Source: Wyeomyia smithii (Eukaryota > Arthropoda > Insecta > Diptera > Culicidae). Taken from it: 64,000 nt of DNA. Of this stretch, positions 21,624 through 32,590 are shown in pieces. Within the stretch, counting starts at the first letter, position 1. The number at the start of each line of letters is the position of its first letter. Under the pieces are notes generated by a model. That model had not been told where the DNA came from and made no database searches. It worked only from the letters and a program-made list of their open reading frames with translations. Made by a program: the position numbers and the translations under genes. The stretch lies in contig NC_073695.1 of the NCBI RefSeq assembly GCF_029784165.1, positions 199,776,857 through 199,840,856 of the forward strand. The letters are read 5' to 3'.

Positions 21624-21744
21624 AAAAATGCTCAGCTCGTCGAGCTGAGTCGAGTGATATATACCATTCGGCCCTTTGGAGCACTTTTATATCTTCGGTT
21701 TTGCAAGTGATGGCTATACCTTTCTAGGAGAAAGGCAAAAATGG

Positions 21745-22128
21745 GTCAACTGTTTATACCACAGATGTGAGTCAACCTTCACCCTCCGATCAAGTTCGTC
21801 CAGTTCAGCAATCGCTCTCGAATGCAACAGTGCAAATAATTAAACAAACAGCTTTATATAGTTTTACGTCAACCTTGCGGTTGTGGCTTTGCACACGACC
21901 CTTGCTTTTTTTTTTCAAAATTGATTGGATTGTGTTTTGAACAGAAAACAATTATTTCCTAAGTTTTTGTCCAATTTTAACACATGGTATGGATTAGTGA
22001 AGTTTGTCGTATCAATATTATGTTTTTTTTTTCAATGTAACGTCAGTTAAGCCAAATACCGGATTGGTTTTTTTTTTTGACTACATGACATTACAAGTGA
22101 AACCTAATTTAATTTATTTGATTATATT
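21745..22128. other. Spacer containing a CGCAAGGTTGACGTA relic
   Basis: At 21866-21903 the sequence GTCAACCTTGCGGTTGTGG with CTTTGCACACGACCC is the reverse complement of words at 9880-9915 and 62532-62575. This is a fragment of the dispersed TATA repeat family. No gene was seen in the rest. Confidence 0.5.
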
Positions 22129-22141
22129 AATTCCTCAGCTC

Positions 22142-22493
22142 GAGCGGGGGCCTAGTGTGGTTGGTAACGTCTCCGCCAACCACGCTCGACGCCTGGGTTC
22201 GAATTCCACCGCCGACATAGGTGTCGATGGTTGTGAGGTGGCGTGACCCATTCACAACCAACCCAACTGGTCTAGATTCAATCCTAGCCGACACCGGGAG
22301 ATTTTCTGAGGCGAAAAATCTCTGGGATCACGCCTTCCATCGCATGAGGAAGTAAAGCCGTTGGCGCCGGTCCGTTAATAAAAACGGGTCGTGAGTTAGG
22401 GACCTGGGTGTGGAGTCGCCTCCCTGGGCGTCGGTAATTGACCACAACAGTGGCGGAAATAGACCGACGGAAAATAAGCGAAAATAAAAAAAA
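22142..22493 (+). mobile_element. tRNA-derived SINE with 13-bp target duplication
   Basis: The body starts GAGCGGGGGCCTAGTG. A tRNA-like head holds a Pol III A box in CCTAGTGTGGTTGGTAACG and a B box in TGGGTTCGAATTCC (about 22191-22204), followed by a GC-rich tRNA-unrelated body and an A-rich tail ending at 22493. AATTCCTCAGCTC occurs at 22129-22141 and again at 22494-22506, an exact 13-bp target duplication of the kind made by LINE machinery. It resembles mosquito Feilai-type SINEs, but the family name is not confirmed. Confidence 0.85.
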
Positions 22494-22506
22494 AATTCCT
22501 CAGCTC

Positions 22507-23646
22507 CTGATGCTACAAACAAAGGTCTAACAAAGCTCATACTCGTATTCAGCAGTTCATAGTTTCACATCAAAAAGACAGTTGCAAGATTTCTCCAATA
22601 AAAAAGAATCAAAGGAGGAAAAATAAACACTAGTTCACATTTCCTCCTTCGAAGCTGTAAGTGTATTTATATATAAACCCCTTGCTTTGCTGAGCAGCCT
22701 CCAGTAGCTCTGGATGAAAATGTTTTTCGCCTATTTGAAGCTTTCCTATCCATTCCAGGCTTCCACACCATGTGTCCGAGGTGGGTTTTGATTTATCCGC
22801 TCCGGAGGATCGGGTTTGGTAAAAGGGTTCTTCGGTCAGCTGTGGAGTAACTTAATGGTCGATTTCTGCTGCGCTCAGCACACAAGTGAATCCCTCGCAG
22901 AGAGGAAGGGGTACCGCATTTGATAAATATACTTCTAAATGGATTCGCAGGCATTGATTGAGAATTTAAGAAGAATTTAACAGAATACAAGCGTCCGGAT
23001 GATCCGGAGGGGTGTTTGATTAATGGATTTTCTTGCTCCCAGCACGGTCACCGTCGTTCATTCAGATTTTGTTTTTCTTTTGATGAAGCTCGAAAACAAC
23101 ACAATTTGAGTCTGTTAATATGTCTACTGGATGGTGGAAAAAAACAAAAGAAAAGGGAAATGGAAGGAAAATTGCCGTTATCACGCAAGACTAGAGTGCC
23201 TGCCGGAGGTTTAGGACAATTTATGCCTATATTTTTTCGTCATCCTTCTTGTAGCTCTTATATCAAAGTATATTTTCTGCTTGGAGTGCGGTCTAGCAGT
23301 AAAATTAAAATATCCTACCCTTGAGTTACTTTCATACAAAAATTTAAAAACATACGCATACACGCAAGTTTCAAGTGTGAATAAGAAATAAGTTTGCATC
23401 TGGGGAAAAAAACTCACCCATTCCGATGAAACTTATGATTTGCTGTAAACTCATGAAAAAAGCATGGTATTAAAGGTGGTGTTCGTAGAAGTAATATAAA
23501 TTGTAAAAGCGAAGCCTTCGGACTGCACACTAATTCAGAACTTGATGTTTGAATTATTCGACACAGACTTCGCAGTCAACCGTCAAAAATTACGTACCCA
23601 ATTTTCGAATAGATATTTGAAACCGGACGTGACTTTTAATGTGAAT
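22507..23646. other. Unassigned DNA upstream of the LINE
   Basis: No domain-bearing frame, RNA gene or element end was found. Several 60-100 codon frames on both strands lack any recognisable motif. Confidence 0.4.
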
Positions 23647-23972
23647 AAATATTTGCATCATTCCGCGTCGAACACCCGACAGAAACGGACGTGCAAAGTG
23701 GTCGTTCTATTACAATCCGGTCCGTGTGTACGAATAGCCAAACAAAAGAGTGTATTATTCAAGGCCATCAGTTGACAGTCGAGTCCGTGTCGCTGTGCTG
23801 AGTGATCTCACACCCGGCTCACTGCTGGTGGCTGTATTGGTGCTGCTGTACTGGTGCTGCTGGCTGCTTTGGGTGCAGCTTCGAACGATCGGACAACCAC
23901 TGCTGGAAGGAAGAAGTAAAGAGGTACGTGTTCTTGTCGGCGCAAGTGCGCTAGTGCGCTACATTTAGCGCG

Positions 23973-25343
23973 ATGGATATAGATCCCTCGCCTCCCGTGC
24001 CACCATCCCCGAACCCCCCTGACCCTGACCCTTCTGTTACCCCCTCCCCTGTTCATTCTCCAGTCCCCCCTCGCCCCAGGCTTTACCCGGACGGATCTCA
24101 ACAGGGCAGCTATACTGTTTATTTTCGTCCAAAGGCAGGAGTGAATTCAAAGCGATTAAACATACTGCAAATTTCAAAAGACCTGACGAAGGGGTACAAG
24201 GCCGTGACCGAAATTTCCAAGGTCCGACCTAACAAGCTCCGTGTCGTGGTCAGTGATCTGGCACAGGCCAATGCTATCGCTTGCTCTGAGCTCTTCACAC
24301 GCGAGTATCGCGTTTACATACCCGCACGAGACGTGGAGATCGACGGTGTCATAACCGATTCGAGTCTGTCTGTCGAGTGTATCCTAAAAAGCGCAACCGG
24401 TTGCTTCAAAAATACCGAAACACAGGCGAAGATTTTGGATTGTAAGCAATTGCGGTCCATGTCTCTCGTCGGCGGTAAAAAAGTTTACACTCCGTCAGAC
24501 TCGTTTCGCGTTACGTTTGCCGGATCTGCACTCCCTAGCCACGTCTCGATCGACCGGGTTCGTCTGCCTGTGCGATTGTATGTACCCCGTGTTATGAATT
24601 GCACCAATTGCAAGCAGTTAGGCCACACAGCCGCCTACTGCTGCAATAAGGCACGATGTAGCAAGTGTGGGGAGACTCATGCGGAAGATTCTTGCAGTGT
24701 TAATGCTGAAAAATGTATTCACTGTGGGGAAAACCAGCATGAGCTCTCCACATGCCCGGTGTACATGCAGCGCAGAGATAAAATCAAGCGGTCACTTAAG
24801 GAGCGTTCAAAGCGTTCTTACGCTGAGATGCTGAAGAAGACCGTGACCACTTCTACCATAACATCGAACCCCTTTGATCTGTTGCCCTCTGATGAAACCG
24901 ATTCTGACGATTCATTAGCGGGAACATCTTATGCCAATCCTGGGGAGTCTAGGAAGAGGAAAAATGTTTCTTCTCCTAAACTTCCCCGTAAAGGTCCTAA
25001 GATTTCCCAAAGTGTAATGAAAAGTACGAACAATCCAAACAGTGCTGCGGAAAAACCGAAGCAAACTCCTCCTGGGCTTGCAAATTTAAAGTCCCAGAAG
25101 GAGTTCCCAGCACTGCCAGGAACATCTAAAACCCCAGTTGTTCCTTTTGCACTCCCAGTTGATGAAACAACCTCTGGATTAGTGAAATTTTCTGACATTG
25201 TGGACTGGATTTTTGAAAATTTCAATGTACCCGATCCAATTAAAATTTTTCTTACAGCATTCCTCCCAACAGTTAGATCATTTTTGAAGCAGTTGACTGC
25301 CCAATGGCCCCTCCTTGCAGCGATTGTATCCTTCGATGCCTAA
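23973..25343 (+). CDS. LINE ORF1, gag-like zinc-knuckle protein
   Basis: This is a nucleic-acid-binding chaperone of the LINE ribonucleoprotein. The frame is 456 codons. It starts with a Pro-rich, low-complexity tail (residues 1-45), then an RRM-like or gag-like region with GSYTVYFRPKAG and KVRPNKLRVVVSDLAQANAI (~50-110). Three zinc knuckles follow at ~210-265: CTNCKQLGHTAAYC, CSKCGETHAEDSC and CIHCGENQHELSTC. A basic, Ser-rich segment comes next, and then a hydrophobic C-terminus. The frame is unbroken. Its TAA stop (25341-25343) overlaps an ATG of ORF2 (25336-25338), as in LINEs that translate ORF2 by termination-reinitiation. Confidence 0.9.
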   Translation: MDIDPSPPVPPSPNPPDPDPSVTPSPVHSPVPPRPRLYPDGSQQGSYTVYFRPKAGVNSKRLNILQISKDLTKGYKAVTEISKVRPNKLRVVVSDLAQANAIACSELFTREYRVYIPARDVEIDGVITDSSLSVECILKSATGCFKNTETQAKILDCKQLRSMSLVGGKKVYTPSDSFRVTFAGSALPSHVSIDRVRLPVRLYVPRVMNCTNCKQLGHTAAYCCNKARCSKCGETHAEDSCSVNAEKCIHCGENQHELSTCPVYMQRRDKIKRSLKERSKRSYAEMLKKTVTTSTITSNPFDLLPSDETDSDDSLAGTSYANPGESRKRKNVSSPKLPRKGPKISQSVMKSTNNPNSAAEKPKQTPPGLANLKSQKEFPALPGTSKTPVVPFALPVDETTSGLVKFSDIVDWIFENFNVPDPIKIFLTAFLPTVRSFLKQLTAQWPLLAAIVSFDA

Positions 25344-26859
25344 TTCAACTGCGTATATGAAGGATTCTATCTCTGTCTTACAGTGGAATTGTAGAAGTAT
25401 TTTACCAAAAATTGATTCGTTTAAAGTATTGATAAATAGAAACAAATGCGATGCATTTTCCCTTTGTGAAACTTGGCTTACTTCAAATATTGATCTCAAC
25501 TTCCATGATTTTAATATTATTCGCCTTGATCGAGACACCCCATATGGAGGAGTACTTTTAGGGATTAAAAAGTGCTATTCTTTCTATCGTATTAACCTCC
25601 CCTCGATTCCAGGCATCGAAGTTGTCGCATGTCAAATGACAATACAAGGTAAAGAGCTTTGTATTGCCTCAATATATATTCCTCCCAGAGCACAGGTTGG
25701 GCAACGGTTGCTCTTTGATTTAATAGAACTTCTTCCCTCGCCACGTTTGATTTTGGGAGACTTCAACTCTCATGGTGTGGCTTGGGGTTCCCCCTACAAT
25801 GATAACCGCTCCTCTTTAATCTATAACCTTTGCGATGACTTCGACATGACTATTTTAAACAACGGTGAAATGACACGTATCCCGAAACCTCCAGCGCGCC
25901 CAAGCGCTTTGGATCTATCCTTATGTTCGACGTCGCTACGGTTGGATTGCACATGGAAGGTAATCCTCGATCCTCACGGTAGCGACCATTTGCCTATTCT
26001 TATTTCAATTAATAACGGGTCAACACGCATGCGACCAATTGACATTCCGTATGACCTCACACGGAATGTTGATTGGAAGTTATACGAGGAAATGATTTCA
26101 AAAGCGGTCGAGTCGATTCAACATCATCCACCACTTGAAGAATACAACCTCCTCGCGGGTTTGATTCTCGACGCCGCGTTGCAAGCCCAAACAAAGAAAT
26201 ATCCCGGCGTATCGATCAAAGAACGGCCTCCCACTCCGTGGTGGGACCAAGAGTGCTCCGATGTCTACACGCAAAGATCCGACGCGTTTAAGGCCTACCA
26301 GAAGGGAGGTATACCCGACGACTATATACGGTATTCGGAGCTTAATACCAAGCTCAAAAGCCTGGCTAAAGCAAAGAAACGCGGATATTGGCGTCGGTTC
26401 GTGAACGAGACGTCGAGGGAGACATCGATGAGCACTCTTTGGAACACAGCCCGAAGAATGCGGAATCGCGTAACGGTCAACGAAAGCGAGGAGTCTTCAA
26501 GTCGGTGGATATTTGATTTTGCCAGGAAAGTATGTCCGGACTCTGTTCCTGAGCAAAACATTGTTCGCGATGCGTCTCCGGGCCACGACGCGATAGAATC
26601 ACCTTTTACGATGGCAGAATTTTCAGTTGCCCTCCTGTCCTGTAACAATAACGCGCCTGGGTTAGATAGAATCAAATTCAACTTGTTGAAGAATCTACCC
26701 GGCAATGCCAAGAGGCGCTTGTTGAACTTGTTCAATAAGTTCCTGGAGCAAAACATTGTACCGCAGGATTGGAGGCAAGTGAAGGTGATCGCCATCCAAA
26801 AACCAGGGAAACCAGCTTCTGATCACAACTCTTATAGGCCGATTGCAATGCTATCCTGA
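25336..26859 (+). pseudogene. LINE ORF2, endonuclease and start of RT (premature stop)
   Basis: This is the N-terminal part of the LINE polyprotein. The apurinic-type endonuclease that nicks the target is visible through LQWNCRSI, SLCETWLTSN, ASIYIPPRA, LILGDFNSHGVAWG, ALDLSLCS and the final HGSDHLPI (residues ~10-230). After a linker come the first RT blocks: NNNAPGLDRIKFNLLK and VKVIAIQKPGKPASDHNSYR. The frame stops at TGA 26857-26859 inside the conserved RT motif that begins RPIAMLS, and it resumes immediately in the same frame. The earliest ATG is at 25336; a TTG at 25315 is upstream in frame but less likely. Confidence 0.9.
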
Positions 26860-26868
26860 ATCCGGAAA

Positions 26869-28674
26869 TTGATGGAAAAAATGATACTCCGTCGTTTAGA
26901 CCATTGGGTCGAATCAAATTGTCTACTATCAGATACTCAATTTGGCTTCCGCCGTGCCAAAGGGACGAATGATTGTCTTGCGTTGCTTTCAACAGATATT
27001 CAGCTGGCGTATGCTCGCAAAGAACAAATGGCGTCTGCGTTCTTGGACATTAAGGGGGCTTTTGATTCCTTTTCTATTGACATTCTTTCGGGTAAACTTC
27101 ACCGACAAGGATTTTCTCCAATTTTGAACAATTTTTTGCACAATTTGTTGTCCGAAAAGCACATGCATTTTACGCACGGCGATTTGGCAACTTTTCGCAT
27201 TAGCTACATGGGTCTTCCCCAGGGCTCATGTTTAAGCCCCCTTCTTTACAACTTTTATGTAAATGACATCGACGAATGTTTGGCAAATTCATGCACGATA
27301 AGACAACTTGCAGACGACAGTGTAATCTCTGTTACAGGAGCCAAAGCTGCCGATTTGCAAGGACCATTGCAAGATACCTTGGACAATTTGTCTGCTTGGG
27401 CTTTACAGCTAGGTATCGAATTCTCTCCGGAGAAGACTGAGATAGTAGTTTTTTCTAGGAAGCATGAACCTGCTCAGCTTCAAACACAATTAATGGGTAA
27501 AACGATTTCTCAGGTTTTGGTACACAAATATCTTAGTGTCTGGTTCGACTCTAAAAGCACCTGGGGTTGTCACGTGAGGTGTCTGATGAAAATATGTCAA
27601 CAAAGAGTGAATTTTCTTCGTACAATAACCGGACAATGGTGGGGAGCCCACCCAGGAGACCTTATAAGGCTTCACCAAACAACGATATTGTCTGTTATTG
27701 AGTACGGGTGTTTCTGCTTCCGCTCCGCAGCAAACACACATTTGATCAAACTGGAGCGAATACAATATCGTTGTTTGCGTATCGCCTTGGGTTGCATGCA
27801 ATCGACCCATACGATGAGTTTGGAGATCTTAGCTGGAGTACTACCATTGAAAAACCGCTTCTGGAGCCTGTCTTCTCGTATTTTAATCAAAGGTGAGGTC
27901 TTGAACCGTCCCGTGATTGAAAATTTTGAAAGGTTAATCGAACTTAATTCTCAAACCCGTTTTAAGACATTGTATTTCAATCACATGTCCCAAAATATTA
28001 ACCCTTCTTCGAATATTCCAAATCGTGTCGACTTATCAAATACTTCTGATTCTACTGTGTTTTTCGATACATCCATGATAGAAGAAACTCGTGGAATCCC
28101 GGATCATTTACGCGTGCAGCAGATCCCTAAAATTTTTTCCAATAAATATCGAAACATCAACTGCAACAATATGTTCTACACTGACGGATCACTTCTTGAT
28201 GGGTCCACTGGCTTCGGTATCTTCAATAACAATTTAACCGTCTCCCATAAGCTCGATAATCCTGCTTCTGTTTACGTCGCAGAATTAGCTGCAATTCAGT
28301 ACACCCTAGGGATTATCGAAAAAATGCCCACGGACCATTATTTCATCTTTACGGACAGTCTCAGTTCCATTGAGGCTCTCCGATCGATGAAAGATGTTAA
28401 GCACTCTCCGTATTTCCTGGGGAAAATACGGGAACATCTGAGTGCTTTATCCGAAAAATCTACTCAGATTACCTTAGCGTGGGTCCCTTCTCACTGCTCG
28501 ATACCGGGTAATGAGAAAGCGGACTCTTTGGCTAAGGTGGGCGCAACAAATGGTGATATTTATGAAAGACCAATTGCCTTTAATGAATTTTTCGCATTTT
28601 TACGTCAGAATACGATCATCAGTTGGCAAAATTTTGGACCAAGGGGGAGCTGGGAAGGTGGTTACATTCCATAA
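26869..28674 (+). pseudogene. LINE ORF2, RT catalytic region and RNase H
   Basis: Same frame as the segment ending at 26859. RT motifs: QFGFRRAKGTNDCLALL, FLDIKGAFDSFSIDIL (first catalytic Asp), GLPQGSCLSPLLYNFYVND and the active site RQLADDSVISV, where LADD replaces the more usual YADD or FADD. RNase H follows: FYTDGSLLDG, VYVAELAAIQY, FIFTDSLSSIEAL and WVPSHCSIPGNEKADSLAK, so all four acidic/His positions are there. The frame runs out at 28674 because of a one-base frame change near 28630-28635, after ISWQN. The remaining coding sequence is in the next frame. Confidence 0.9.
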
Positions 28675-29021
28675 TCCCCAAGGTATCGACGAACCCGTGG
28701 TTCAAGGGGTTGGATGTAGATCGGGATTTCATTTGCGTGATGTCCCGGCTTATGTCCAATCACTATAGATTTGACGCGCTCCTCCGTCGTGTTGGGCTCG
28801 GGGAGAGTGGTATCTGTGCCTGTGGTGAAGGTTATCACGACATAGAGCACGTTGTTTGGTCATGCCCTGTACACCGTGACGCCAGGTCTAGATTAATAGC
28901 TTCCCTGCAGGCCGAAGGTAGGCAGCCGGCTGTTCCTGTTCGTGATGTCTTGGCGAGCCGTGACCTATCCTACATGTCCCTTATATACGTTTTCCTGAAA
29001 TCCATCCACGCCCCAGTTTAG
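28623..29021 (+). pseudogene. LINE ORF2, C-terminal zinc-finger region in shifted frame
   Basis: This is the continuation of ORF2 after the frame change. It carries the C-terminal motif CACGEGYHDIEHVVWSCP, the CCHC-type finger found after RNase H in I-group LINEs, and ends with KSIHAPV at a TAG (29019-29021). The apparent Met at 28623 is only a by-product of the shift and not a true start. About 400 bp of 3' untranslated sequence follows before the poly(A) tail. Confidence 0.85.
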
Positions 29022-29446
29022 TCCTATCCCCTTCCGCCTACATCCAACCAAACGACAAGAACACGTTAAGACCCCGGATCCGAAACAGCAATCAAACCCG
29101 CACGATACTCTCAAGGCCCGATGGAAACAACCCAATATGCCAGTCCGTAATATCTTGGCCCAGCAGCGGAACAAATTTAATATGCTGCTTACCTATGGCA
29201 ATGAAAACCATCAAACAGCAAACCTGTGCTTTTAATGCAAAATATTCTAGCTTTAAGTTAGATTTAGTTTCAGCTCGTAGTCGGCAGCGAGGATAAAAAA
29301 TTTGCTTTTAGTTATTAAGATACTTTAGAAAGTAAGCTACCAGATATAATTGGCGCCGTTAAACATTGAATTGTATTTGTGCCGTGTCAAATAAACTATA
29401 GATAAAAAAAAAAAAAAAAAAAAAAATATTTGCATGCCCCTGAAAA

Positions 29447-29712
29447 TTCTGTGGTCCCCGTGGCTCTGTGGTTAGCGATATCGGTCGGCTAGCTCTCCCA
29501 CACGGTTGTGATATCGGGTTCGATTCCCGATCGAGTCGAGGATCTTTTCGAGCTGGAAATTCTCTCGACTCAGCACTGGGGCACGGTGTATCGTTGTACT
29601 TATCCTACACATACAAAATGTGCCAAAAACAATATCGATAATGAATTCTCTCAACTAATCTAGTTGATCGAGACCGCTATTAGCCCCAAGGCTAAGCGTG
29701 CGATATTAAAAA
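29447..29712 (+). mobile_element. tRNA-derived SINE, family B, copy 1
   Basis: The head carries an A box (GTGGCTCTGTGGTTAGCG, ~29460-29477) and a B box (GGGTTCGATTCCCG, ~29516-29529), then a unique body ending CCCCAAGGCTAAGCGTGCGA and TATTAAAA. ATGCCCCTGAAAA at 29434-29446 is repeated at 29713-29725, a 13-bp target duplication. The insertion lies 20 bp beyond the LINE poly(A) tail, within the LINE's own 3' target duplication. A second copy in opposite orientation is at 50994-51263. Confidence 0.88.
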
Positions 29713-29729
29713 ATGCCCCTGAAAAAATT

Positions 29730-30195
29730 TTCTTCCTGAAACTCAATTAAGATACATTTTACAGATCAACTAAAAATTAGAAAGTTCTTCTTCACGTTGC
29801 AATTCTGTCATTATCTAAAAGTGATAGAGGCAAAAAGTGGAGAAGAATTTAAAGTGAATCGTATTATATTTATTCTATCAACAGCTCTGTTAGAAATTAT
29901 AAAATTAACCATTACCATCATAACCAGAATTGCAAGGTAAAACTATTCTTGTGAAATTTCTTCTATACAATTTCTCATCAAATTAAGCACATATGTACTG
30001 CAGCTCTGTGCATTAATAGATTAATGCTAATACAGACCTCCTAATTAGCTGCGAAAAAAGCATATTTCACAAAATATTATCACAAAGCAACGAACATTAC
30101 ATTAAGATCAAAGTTTCTTATATTGCAAGGTTTATAAAACTGTGAAAAAAAAAACACTTTGATATAGGTTATAATTCATTCCACTAAAAGCAGGC
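29730..30195. other. AT-rich DNA, nothing recognised
   Basis: No frame or repeat with support was seen. The last 60 bases include an AAAAGCAG that could serve as a splice acceptor for the exon-like island that follows. Confidence 0.35.
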
Positions 30196-30199
30196 CATC

Positions 30200-30257
30200 A
30201 TGAAGAATTGCTGCATTGTTAATGAGGCCAGTATCACCTTTGGCGAGTTAATGAGAG
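30200..30257 (+). CDS. Candidate short coding exon (unknown host gene)
   Basis: ATG at 30200 opens the frame MKNCCIVNEASITFGELMR and reaches a near-perfect splice donor, AGAG/GTGAGTTG, at 30257/30258. An acceptor-like AAAAGCAG ends at 30193. The 58-nt island has balanced codon composition in an otherwise AT-rich region with no repeat similarity that I see. It could be a first or small internal exon of a host gene with long introns. No protein family is recognised and no partner exon was found nearby. Confidence 0.3.
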
Positions 30258-30259
30258 GT

Positions 30260-32590
30260 GAGTTGAATGCATTCTTAATATTTTCTTCGCCCTGTCCGCT
30301 GCCTTATATCAACGTGTTTTAGGGAACAGATTTCATTATAGACCCATTTATTGGATTATTTTGTAATTAAAAGTTGTAATTTAGTTTTCTTTTGTGACGA
30401 AAACTATTTTTGAAATGCATTGCTGTTTATGATTAACAATAAGCTTGAAGTTTTCGTACGATGCAGTTTTATCACCATTGAGTTTTAATTGATACATATT
30501 TGAAAATTTTCCACTTGCATAACTCTAACTAGGACTTTTGGAACCAAGCAAGAATACCTCTTTTGAAAACAATCATTACGAAAATAATTAACGTATTAGC
30601 TGCCTCGCCCCATTCAGTCATTGTAAAGTCAGATATCGCAAAAAAAAACAAACAGAAAACTTATACCATTCCAAGCAAAGTCATACCAGAATTATTCAAC
30701 TTCCAGCTCAATTATTCAACACGTTTCGAAGCATCCCTCTGAACTTATTACGGCAGAATAAAACAAAAGGCGAATCATCTCCACCATCCCAATTAATGCA
30801 ACAATGCGAAAGCCTATTTAGACGCCCTGCTTTGATCTTTTCAAATTCCCAGGCAGGGTGGTAAAAAGGACACATACCTACAATAATCCTCATCAAAAGC
30901 AATCATCCTCTAGCAGTACGGAGAAGTGTTTTTGTTTAAAACCGACAACAGATTCGAGATTTTAGATTGCGCTTTGTTACCTTTTGAACAAAAAAAAGAA
31001 AGCAAAATGTCATTCCGTAGCAAACATTCCCCCGGCTTTCACCAAGCCGAAATATTCGTCCATCCAATAAAGCAGGTGTCTCTTGGACTGTGAGTTTCAC
31101 CCGACAAACAAAATTCATTCATCCGAGTGGAGAGAATTCCGTCGACGCAAAACCGGTAATCGCATCACTTAATAAAACAGTACAACTTTTTGCTACATTT
31201 TGCTAGTCTGAATTTCATCACTCGGGTGCGATAATCGAGTATATAGCACACAATCTGGGTTTACTGACTAACTATAGAAGTCTCCCCTTGGGGTACTTTA
31301 CTTCTGTGATTTTCGATTGGTTACCTGGACTTTTGGAACAGATTTCACAATAGATAATTGTTCCCATTTAATAATCTCAGAAGTTTATCTGTGTCACGTA
31401 ACGAGCGATAGTAGAATTTTACTTTTGTAATGCAACCCAATTCAGTTTAATATTATAGAATTGAGAGGAAATAGCAGTACTTACTTGTGCAGGAAGGTTC
31501 GCTTGAAGTACCCTGTCACTCAGGTTGGCAGATTATTGAATAGGGTTTAACAAAGAAAAAAGTTTTCTCATTTAGCTTACTGCTTACCACGATGACACCG
31601 GTACCGATGGAGACACTTGGTATTTTGAAGTTTGATACATTTGATTTTTACTTAACTGTTCTTCTAACATTAATTCACTGTAACATAGTTTTCTGCTTTC
31701 TCGCAACCGAGTATTTATTTACAATCTGACATTGATTCACATAATCACAGTATGGATTCGCACTGACTTTTTTAGTTATCTGACCAATACACCCAATTAT
31801 TCACTGTTTTGATACACAATAATCATAAAATCAGTGCGTTTGCAAACATTCAATTACTCAGTATACACAATTTTCGCTATCCAATCGGCTGGTACAGACA
31901 ATATCAGGCAGACAACATGGGTTTCCCGTCACTGTATAATCACTCTCATTTGGAGCAACTGCCGTTTAACAGGATTATAGCGGATTTATTCGGTGAACAC
32001 TGTGTCCCTTTTTGATTTAAAATAGCTTACAGTAACTATGATGCCATTCAACATTCCACAATGATATAGACAGTAAATCCGGATAAGCGATCGATTCACT
32101 CACACTGTATCACACTTTTTTTCTGCAATCGTGCCAAATTCTATCGAAGCCTCCAGGATGTCTGCAATTGTAAACAGAAGCAAGAAATGAGTTTTTGTTG
32201 AGTTTGTAAGGCTGAGTTCTGCCTTAAATCTACATCTACTTATATTTTTATGTCGGGTAGAACAAATATTGACCAATTTAGATTTCATTACATTTGGGTT
32301 AGTTTCATTTGTGGCTCATTTTTCTGTTGCGTTCAAAGACCTCTCGCATATGATTTTGTGGAGCCTGTATTTATTTTCCTTATCGTTTGTGATTGGCTTC
32401 GTGATAAGAAAAACAAACAGCCGAATATGTTTCATGGTGATCTAGCGCAAACTATTGCCGTGTGGTTTTCACGGTCCTGTTTTGCTTCCGAAGAATGGGA
32501 TTGGTAAAGTTCCTAACTATGGCAAACTTTAAATACAACACTTTTTTTTTATTTTCTATGATGTGATTATAAGGGACTTAAGGGAATCTC
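30260..32590. other. Unassigned, probably intronic or intergenic
   Basis: No transposon protein, RNA gene or further exon was recognised. Short frames near 30.7-31.1 and 31.8-32.5 kb have no domain signatures. Confidence 0.35.

Larger units (their letters stand above)
11598..21736. mobile_element. Composite minisatellite-rich non-autonomous element
   Basis: The left edge contains GCCTTTCTC (11598-11606) and the right edge its complement GAGAAAGGC (21728-21736). Removing the LTR retrotransposon leaves about 3 kb made almost entirely of three successive kinds of diverged tandem unit, then a (CA)n tract and a terminal hairpin (CTCAGCTCGTCGAGCTGAG at about 21630-21648). This order (unique head with GTCTGTCTGTCTG, minisatellites, CA repeat, hairpin, short end) suggests one transposable unit rather than independent arrays. 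No transposase frame was found. The class is not determined. Confidence 0.5.
23659..29426 (+). mobile_element. Near full-length I-group LINE with 12-bp target duplication
   Basis: AAATATTTGCAT at 23647-23658 is repeated at 29424-29435, directly after and overlapping a run of about 23 A. This gives the insertion limits: a 5' untranslated region of about 315 bp, ORF1 (gag-like), ORF2 (endonuclease, RT, RNase H, CCHC), a 3' untranslated region of about 400 bp and a poly(A) tail. A CAAATAAAC polyadenylation-like word lies 17-23 bp before the tail. RNase H behind RT puts it in the I superfamily of LINEs (I, LOA and relatives). The exact clade is left open. Two lesions in ORF2 make this copy non-autonomous. 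Confidence 0.85.

Noticed and set aside
21496..21727. Protein-coding frames across the CA tract
   Set aside because: Both strands are open only because (CA)n lacks stops; the translations are His/Thr or Cys/Val repeats.
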